From Lepas anatifera (taxonomy: Eukaryota; Arthropoda; Thecostraca; Lepadidae): a stretch of 64,000 nucleotides of DNA. Below the pieces are notes generated by a model. That model saw only the letters and a list, made by a program, of their open reading frames with translations. It did not search any database and was not told the origin of the DNA. The DNA lies in the NCBI GenBank assembly GCA_034440635.1, contig JAOTON010002091.1, positions 248,001-312,000 on the forward strand. Direction: 5' to 3'. Shown here piece by piece: positions 57,745 to 64,000 of this stretch (its first letter is position 1; each line of letters opens with the position of its first letter). A program made the translations under genes and the position numbers.

Positions 57745-59380
57745 CCTCGTGGTGCTCATCCAAAAAATACTTCTTCACGCAGTTTATTAACACCAGGTGA
57801 TGCACACATTGAGCGAATAACAGCTATATGTTTTCAGAGTATCTAAGCCAGCCGCCTTATCCGTTCAGTGCAAGTAATTCTGGTGAAACCGGTCATTAAA
57901 TCACAGGTGAACTTCACACCCTTCTCGCAACGTTCTTCGGGACGAGACGACGCCATCCGTCGGTTGTGGTAATAGCTAGCAAGCAGCGAAGCAGAGCCAT
58001 CCCACTTTGCTTTCAAAACAGCTCCGATCGTCGCACTGGCTCGCTCTGTGGTGGCGTCGGCCGCGCACTGGACAGACTCGCGACCGAGCCTGAGTGGAGA
58101 CCGAGACCCGAATCGGACCCAGTACCATCGCACCAGCACACCGTCTTCCGATCATCACTGCACTACCAAACTGTATTAACCGAAAATGTAGAACTACAGT
58201 ATGCCCCCAGATTTAAAACCACGTTGCGAACGTACCGTTAGCTAATTTAAATAAATTTGTATTTTTTTTAACATTTACCAGACGGAACCCCCACATAGCA
58301 TATAAACTTCCGTCATAACATCTAAACTAATAAATATACAGAAAAAAACATATATTCAATTGGAATCCTTGCAAAAAGCTCATTCGAATGATATATAATA
58401 TGACCTTGTTAAATCATGTGAAATCTAGGATTGACCTTACCTGAGGTCAGATCAAAGTCCAATTAGATCAAAATTCATATCATTAGAGCTGCAAGGACAG
58501 GGTAAACCCAATACTGTCAAAATAAACGCTCTACCACTATCTCTCACTAAGTTATTCAGTTTAAACCATTTTTTCCCACGTATTTCCAATGCAGACGTTA
58601 TGGACGGCACCTGGTCATAAGTCATCGATATCACATATACCAGAATGCCTTTTGGAGAACTCGGTAGGCCAATTTTGTAATATAAGTTGTAATTGGATAG
58701 GTTCACCCAAACCTGATGTAGGCTGTCTTAGACGTTTTTAGGTGAGGTCACTTGACCTGCATTGGTTACCTGACTGAGGTGACCCAACCTTATCACCTTG
58801 ACAAAAGTTGTGAAAACTATCAGAAAAAGGCATGCCAAGTACGGCGGCGCGTACGCGCTGCCATTTTTATTTTATAGGCGAAAAAACCGAGGGGGCGGGT
58901 ACCGGCCCCCGTTGATGCGCGTGTTAACAAGGAAAGTCACAACATACTGGCGTACGCTTACACATCTTGAATGCACGAAGCTATGTATTCGTGTATGCGA
59001 GCATGTATCAGCATGCAAACGAAATGCAAACGCATCACCATGCAAACGCAAACGTTTTTAGAGAACGCGTTTGAATTCACTGGGTGTGCTGCTCTGAATA
59101 CCATGGTTGGAAATCCGGGGAGAGGGGGGTCAGGACCCCCCTGGATTTTGGGTCTCCCATAGGCCCTGTATGGGGCTTGCATTGCGTGTCAGCATTAACC
59201 CACTCAGGACCCCTCTGCGTCGGGAAGAGATCTCCAGCCATGGCGAATACTAAGTGTAGCGTGCTGCTAGTTGCTGGTGCGTGATATACAAGTGATCTCC
59301 TCCCAGATTCTGATCTAAATCGTGCGAGACACAGATCGGCATCTTGCCGGGCTGGTTGCTGACAGAAGATGACACCGAGA
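57745..59380. other. Conserved non-coding stretch, unit 3
   Basis: This is more divergent from units 1 and 2 than the rest of the unit: about 58150-58300 has different sequence and a shortened segment. No supported gene. Confidence 0.5.
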
Positions 59381-59394
59381 GCATTTGGTGAGCT

Positions 59395-61345
59395 AGAGCA
59401 GCTGGTTCACCGGCTTCTTATTACGCCATGTTGTGATAGCTGGCCATTTCAACCACCGTCTGCCTAACTTGGGATCGACTGTCGTACCACATATGATTGC
59501 AATGTACAATATCCAGCTGCCAAACAAAAGCCGTCCAGCCTACCGCGCGGGGTCTGGTCTCATTGAAGTTATAGCTGCTAACCGACTGGATCTGGTGGAT
59601 CTAGTAGATCTGGTGGATCTGTTGGATCTGGCGGATCTGTTGGATCTGCCGGATCTGCAGTCTTAGAATGCTTCACGGATGGTAATATTAGGCAACGTCT
59701 AGAGAGGTCTATTGGCTGAACTTTAAAAGCACTTGTGGTATTTCTTGGGATTAATATTTGAGCTGGTGCGGCGGGTACTGGATGCAATAAAAGGTGCAAT
59801 TACTCCTTGCAGTATAATTACTTCTTTGTCCTGATGCGGTAAAATGAATAAATAAATAGAATGTTGACTGCAGTGTTTCGCCCTGCATAAACGTAAAAAT
59901 AATTAAACGCGCCAGACATTTTCTGAGGGAGGGGGGGTGAACTGTTGCTGCTTAGGGCCTCACCACCCGGCCTGGGCCGCCGAGCCCCCGAATTTCTCTC
60001 TCGCGCAATGTGCTACTGTAGTCACGAATGGGAGAACAGCAACGATTATTTATGCGTTGATACTTGATTGGATCACCTGCATTGAGAACTCTACGGTGGT
60101 TATGTATAAGACGTTGGGCTTATTCTGATGCTGACGATGCCTGATTCCGTCTCTGAGTTATTTTCCTTAGTGTTACGACTATGTTTAAATGCTGTATCAG
60201 TGTGTGCTGGAAGCCATGTAAATTTTGTGTCGTGAAATGAGCATATAAAAACCTGCACCCAATCAATTGTTCTAAGCTGATGGTTAAGTTCTGTTATGCA
60301 GGTGTTAACAGGATAAGCATAGACATTCTCCAAAAATTATTTAATGGCGTCGGGGAACCCCTTCTTGACGCAGTTAATTCTAGCCTTACTTCCTGTTCCG
60401 TACCCAGACCTGGAAACATGCAATGGTGACCCCGATTGCACAAAGTAGAGCGAAACATGCATACCAAACCAGGCCTATGTCATTACTATAAGCGATCATG
60501 AAACAAGTCGCATGAATTGTTCAACAACCACTAACCAAACACTTAGATGGACACCATCTTTTTCTAAGGCACAACATGGCTACAGAAAATGTTATCCAAT
60601 TGAATAGACTCTTGACGTTGTTACTAAGATATTTAGGGATTACAGATAAGGATAAGGGTAAATTTACTAAGTATTTCACCCACAGACAATAGCAAAATTT
60701 TGACACTGGTATTATTGGATCTTTGAAATGTTTTGACGTTCTTCAAACCAAATTGTTTCAAAACCTCTCGGTTTACCGCATAGATACACAATGGTTCCGT
60801 ATCTCCCGGTCACACGCAAAAAGTCCCAGTAAGAGGAGCTGACGCCACCTACCCCATCTAAAAAAAGTCGTAAAATAATATTGGATGTTCTTCAAGGCGG
60901 GGCCACTTCATGTTTACTCTACCTGTTGTACGCTAGCAAACTGAGCTCCAATCGGTGATGATGAAACCACAGCTCAGTGCGCCGCCGATACGCAAGTACT
61001 CGTGAGTGGCAAGAAGCGAGATTCACGGCAAATTGTGGCTGGCATGCAGATCACCCTCAGCTCTTGATATGCCTGTTTATGTCTCAACAGTGTAAAGCTA
61101 AATACAGACAAAACTCAAATGCCCGTACTCGGCACACTAGCAATGCTACGTTGCTTGCCCTGCGATGTCGCTCAATTTTGGTGGCACAGTTGGTAGAGAA
61201 AATGGTGTAGTCAAGAACTTGGGTTTAACCATGGCTTGCCACCTCAGCTTTCAAAACTACATTGACACGATGAAACACATATGAGTAGGACTTCTCATTG
61301 CCTTGAGTCTCACACGCGTCATGTGATATCATATGAGTCTCAAGC
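59395..61345 (+). pseudogene. LINE-C relic with internal inversion, unit 3
   Basis: The arrangement is the same as in unit 1: endonuclease piece, 9-bp array, inverted segment (59655-60298), then RT remains (DILQKLFNGVGEPLL, FSKAQHGYRKCYP, VVKNLGLTMACHLSFQNYID). On the minus strand the inverted part still reads ILIPRNTTSAFKVQ and ELNHQLRTIDWVQVF, the pieces that unit 2 has in plus orientation. Confidence 0.75.
59584..59658. repeat. 9-bp tandem array (GATCTGGTG-type), unit 3
   Basis: About eight copies, the shortest of the three arrays. It ends GATCTGCAG at the inversion breakpoint. Confidence 0.95.
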
Positions 61346-61349
61346 AGCA

Positions 61350-62567
61350 CCGCGGATGGTCACATGTCGGGGGGGGACAGGACAGGGGCGGATCCAGAAT
61401 TTCCTCAAGGAGGGGGTGAATTCAAGACTCGGGCCCTTATTTGGGGAGGGGGCCAGCGACCCGGGGGGGGCGGAAAAAATGGTTAAATGTGATGGAACTC
61501 AGCTTTAAAAAAAATGGTGCGCCAGGCCCAATCCGGGGTCATTTTACAAGTTACCACCACACCTACACGCTCGCACGCAATGTATAGTCAGTATATACAT
61601 GTACAGACATGTTTAGGATGCAGTGCGATAACAAGGACAGACAACAGCGCAATAAATGGTCCTTCGTCACAGATTCATCAGAGCAGGGCGCTGCGTAAGA
61701 CCGCTACTCCGCTAGTTGCGGACTCTCTCAATAGAAATGGAATAGCGGAGTGGCGGTTTCTTTAAGGAAAAAGGAGCGGGGTAGCGGGTAGCGGATTTCA
61801 ATATTTTGAAAGCGCTACCGCGACCGACAGCCGTTAAAGAAAACTGGTATTGAACAAATTAAATTTATTTTTGTTTTGCGTAGAAAAGAAGAAGACTCAA
61901 AACTGGGTTCCGATTACAGCCTTAAACGTAAAATAGCGCATTTATTTGCGGATACTTGCATGAACTTGCAGTGATAGAGTATCTATGAACGGTGAAATGC
62001 AAATGAACAGATCGAAAAACCGTTTTACTTTTCATGACTAGGTGCTCAATGTTCAAAATATTTGGTTGTTTGCGCTCGGTTTTTTAGTTAGGTTTCCCTA
62101 CAACAGAGAATCACAACGATATTTTGGGTCTGCGCTTGTAAAATTTGTGCGGCACACTCTGGCTTAAACATATGATTAGAAGAGGTGATATCTGTGCCAG
62201 GAGAGTATGGGTCCGGTGGTTCAGTAAGCCTCCAGAGCAGCAGATTTAGCGGCTCAGCAAACAAGCTGAGAAACCTTAAGGAAACTTCCCACTAGTGTAA
62301 CAATTGACTACCGACATGGATAATTATACACTCTCTTTATAAAAAAGATTATTTGTCGGTGAAATGTACTTAAGCCAGAGTGAAACATTTCTAATCGAGC
62401 TTCAGTAGCGATTGATTTTAAAAATAGCGTTATCAGAGTAGCGGTTTCTTTAGCAAACAAGTAGTGGAGTAGTGTGAAGTGAGCTTGATGAATTTCCTCT
62501 CTCTCTCTCTCCCTCCTTCCCTCCTTCCCTCTTTCCCATCTTTCTCTTCTGCTGTCTGTCGATTGTT
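61350..62567. repeat. Non-coding, with TAGCGG-rich repeat, unit 3
   Basis: This is the counterpart of 14975-16180, with the full TAGCGG/CCGCTA motif set (61690-61820). It ends in a CT/CCTTCC tract next to the PAN/FAMeT stop. Confidence 0.45.
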
Positions 62568-64000
62568 TCAGGGCTGTCCGCTCATGAAGCCGGTGCCCTC
62601 CGTCAGCCACGTGTCCGTCCTCCAGCGTGGGTCGTAGCGGGCCAGACGCACTTCAGCCCCAGACCTGCATCCCAGACTGACTCTGTCAATGTTCAGCCCC
62701 GTTTTACCTGGCCCCGTGAAAAGCGGCTCGGAGTCTTCATTCTTGTGGACAGTGATCGAAACGTTGTTGTAGCGGATGGTGAGCGTGACGAACTCGGTTC
62801 CGTTCAGCACAGGTCCGGTCCTGAATCTAGAGACCTCTGTATAATCAGCAGCCTCGGTATGTGCGGCTGCTATAAGTATGACGGTGTTGGACCCACAGCC
62901 GACACACACTCTGAGCTTTTCCATGGCGTTGTCATCATACAAGTTGACAAGGAAACCAGTACTTGCCTTGCAGTCGAACTTGACGGTGATATCTGATGTG
63001 GGACTGACGCGAAGTGAGATATGGTACCCTTTAGGGATGACGAACTCGGGGTCGGCTCCTGTGCCTTGGGGAGAAAACAGCCACGTGTCGGCAACGCCTC
63101 CAGAGTGAATACGCAGCAGCGAGGGACTTTTCGTTGTCGCTGTCACAATGAAGTTGAACGATTTGCCACTGACCGGTGCTTGAGCCGAGACGAGCAGAGG
63201 ATTCTCGTCAGTTCCAACACTCATATTTCCTTTGCACCACGAGATTCTAAGCTTACTGAAGTTTCCGGCGGTGACAATGCCAACAAGTTTCGTAGAGGTA
63301 AGTGTGTTGGTTCCAGATGCTTCTTTCAACTTCAGCTTGATTTGGGATTCGGTTAAGACAAACATCATGTCATCTGTTTGGAGATTTAATCCATGTTGGA
63401 TCCTTATGGTCAGTCCGGTTGTGAGCAGCACACTGACGCTCAAAGAACATACACCGGGGCCGAGTTTCTTGATTTGTCGTTCGTCGTAAACTACTTCCCA
63501 GTCAAGGTGTTTTGGTAGTGCAAACCCGGGGTATACTTCCCACATGTTGTGGTTGAGCTGGCAGATGTCATCAACGCAGCCGTTCGAAAGGGACGGTGGC
63601 AAATCACAGTGAGCGTCAGACTTGCAGAAGTCCCCAGCTCCGCCCCCGTAACACGAAGAGGAACAGTAGCCTTGTTCAATGCAGGCACTGTTGTTCCAGT
63701 AAGTCTGCTCTACGGTCTCATTAGCTACGTCATAGTAGGTGACAGCGGTATCGTTTTCCAGCTGATAGCCAGCACAAGCCTGATCCGAGAACAGCTGACA
63801 GCTGACGTTGCTGGAAATTTGTCCGAAGTTCAGGGCCTGACATCGAGGGTGAATTGCACATTCTCTGAGGCAGTGATACGATTGGTTTAGGAGGACCTCT
63901 TTTAGCGGTGACTGTCCAGTGATTTTCTTACCATGGCGGTGAAGACTGATGCCATACTTGATTTGCACACCGTGAGCTTGAGTGATAACTATGGCTGCTA
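62568..64000 (-). CDS. Secreted PAN/apple-FAMeT protein, copy 3 (5' end outside window)
   Basis: The frame is open from the stop at 62568 to the window edge, where it encodes the end of the signal peptide (AAIVITQAHGVQIKYG). All domains of the unit 2 protein are present, including HCLRECAIHPRCQALNFG, the cysteine-rich linker, RISWCKGNMSVG and the closing GTGFMSGQP. It differs from unit 2 by scattered substitutions, for example KITGQSPLKEVLLNQ versus KITGKAPLKEILLNE, and resembles the unit 1 copy more in the PAN part. ACGTCATA at 63727-63734 is single, so no LINE-B is present. Only about 20 N-terminal residues should be missing. Confidence 0.8.
   Translation of the reverse strand, partial: AAIVITQAHGVQIKYGISLHRHGKKITGQSPLKEVLLNQSYHCLRECAIHPRCQALNFGQISSNVSCQLFSDQACAGYQLENDTAVTYYDVANETVEQTYWNNSACIEQGYCSSSCYGGGAGDFCKSDAHCDLPPSLSNGCVDDICQLNHNMWEVYPGFALPKHLDWEVVYDERQIKKLGPGVCSLSVSVLLTTGLTIRIQHGLNLQTDDMMFVLTESQIKLKLKEASGTNTLTSTKLVGIVTAGNFSKLRISWCKGNMSVGTDENPLLVSAQAPVSGKSFNFIVTATTKSPSLLRIHSGGVADTWLFSPQGTGADPEFVIPKGYHISLRVSPTSDITVKFDCKASTGFLVNLYDDNAMEKLRVCVGCGSNTVILIAAAHTEAADYTEVSRFRTGPVLNGTEFVTLTIRYNNVSITVHKNEDSEPLFTGPGKTGLNIDRVSLGCRSGAEVRLARYDPRWRTDTWLTEGTGFMSGQP

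Larger units (their letters stand above)
50193..64000. repeat. Large tandem segment, unit 3 (cut by window end)
   Basis: This has the same order as units 1 and 2. It lacks the Penelope-like fragment, and like unit 1 it carries the LINE-C inversion. The window ends inside the first codons of its PAN/FAMeT gene. Confidence 0.92.

Overview
This is a eukaryotic window, and almost all of it is repeat-derived. Supporting signs are non-LTR retrotransposons with their own 3' tails, spliced exons, tRNA-derived modules, a Penelope-like fragment, and long (CA)n and (AT)n microsatellites. The best-preserved host gene encodes a secreted PAN/apple protein with a farnesoic-acid-O-methyltransferase-type (FAMeT) module. 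Those families, together with LINEs carrying 2A peptides, suggest a marine invertebrate, perhaps a crustacean. The taxon is inference only.

Layout. Positions 1-1515 are a degenerate ~20-bp minisatellite, and 1516-2902 are single-copy AT-rich DNA with no recognisable gene. From about 2903 to the window end there are three tandem copies of one large segment: unit 1 (2903-32488), unit 2 (32489-50192) and unit 3 (50193 to beyond 64000). Each unit boundary coincides with the terminus of a ~340-bp MITE that has CAG(G)GGCGGACGCAGG-type inverted termini. In order, each unit carries a tRNA-Thr-like SINE head; a minus-strand LINE (LINE-A) encoding a 2A peptide, an endonuclease and a reverse transcriptase; a tRNA-Ser/Leu-like module; a Penelope-like 3' fragment (units 1 and 2 only); an old plus-strand LINE relic (LINE-C) interrupted by a 9-bp tandem array; and the minus-strand PAN/FAMeT gene. 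A (CA)n tract lies 5' of that gene in units 1 and 2.

State of the genes. The PAN/FAMeT gene is intact in unit 2 (about 495 aa, no introns). It is open in unit 3 but its 5' end is cut by the window edge. In unit 1 it is split by a 6.4-kb LINE insertion (LINE-B, 17348-23770) with an 8-bp target-site duplication; units 2 and 3 provide the empty site. LINE-B is close to intact, with one frameshift, and contains between its RT stop and its 3' tail an intronless, broken copy of the spliceosome-associated gene CTNNBL1. All three LINE-A copies are dead. They share one ancestral frameshift and each has added its own lesions, so the original insertion predates the duplication.

Unit 1 carries three private insertions: LINE-B, a 1.5-kb GC-rich block (8747-10249), and a 5.7-kb TIR transposon (26215-31922) with CACTG termini that encodes a spliced gene of unknown function and contains further nested elements. 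The units do not fit one branching order. Units 1 and 2 share the Penelope-like insertion, whereas units 1 and 3 share a 640-bp inversion inside LINE-C. This suggests gene conversion, unequal exchange or sorting of old polymorphism within the array.
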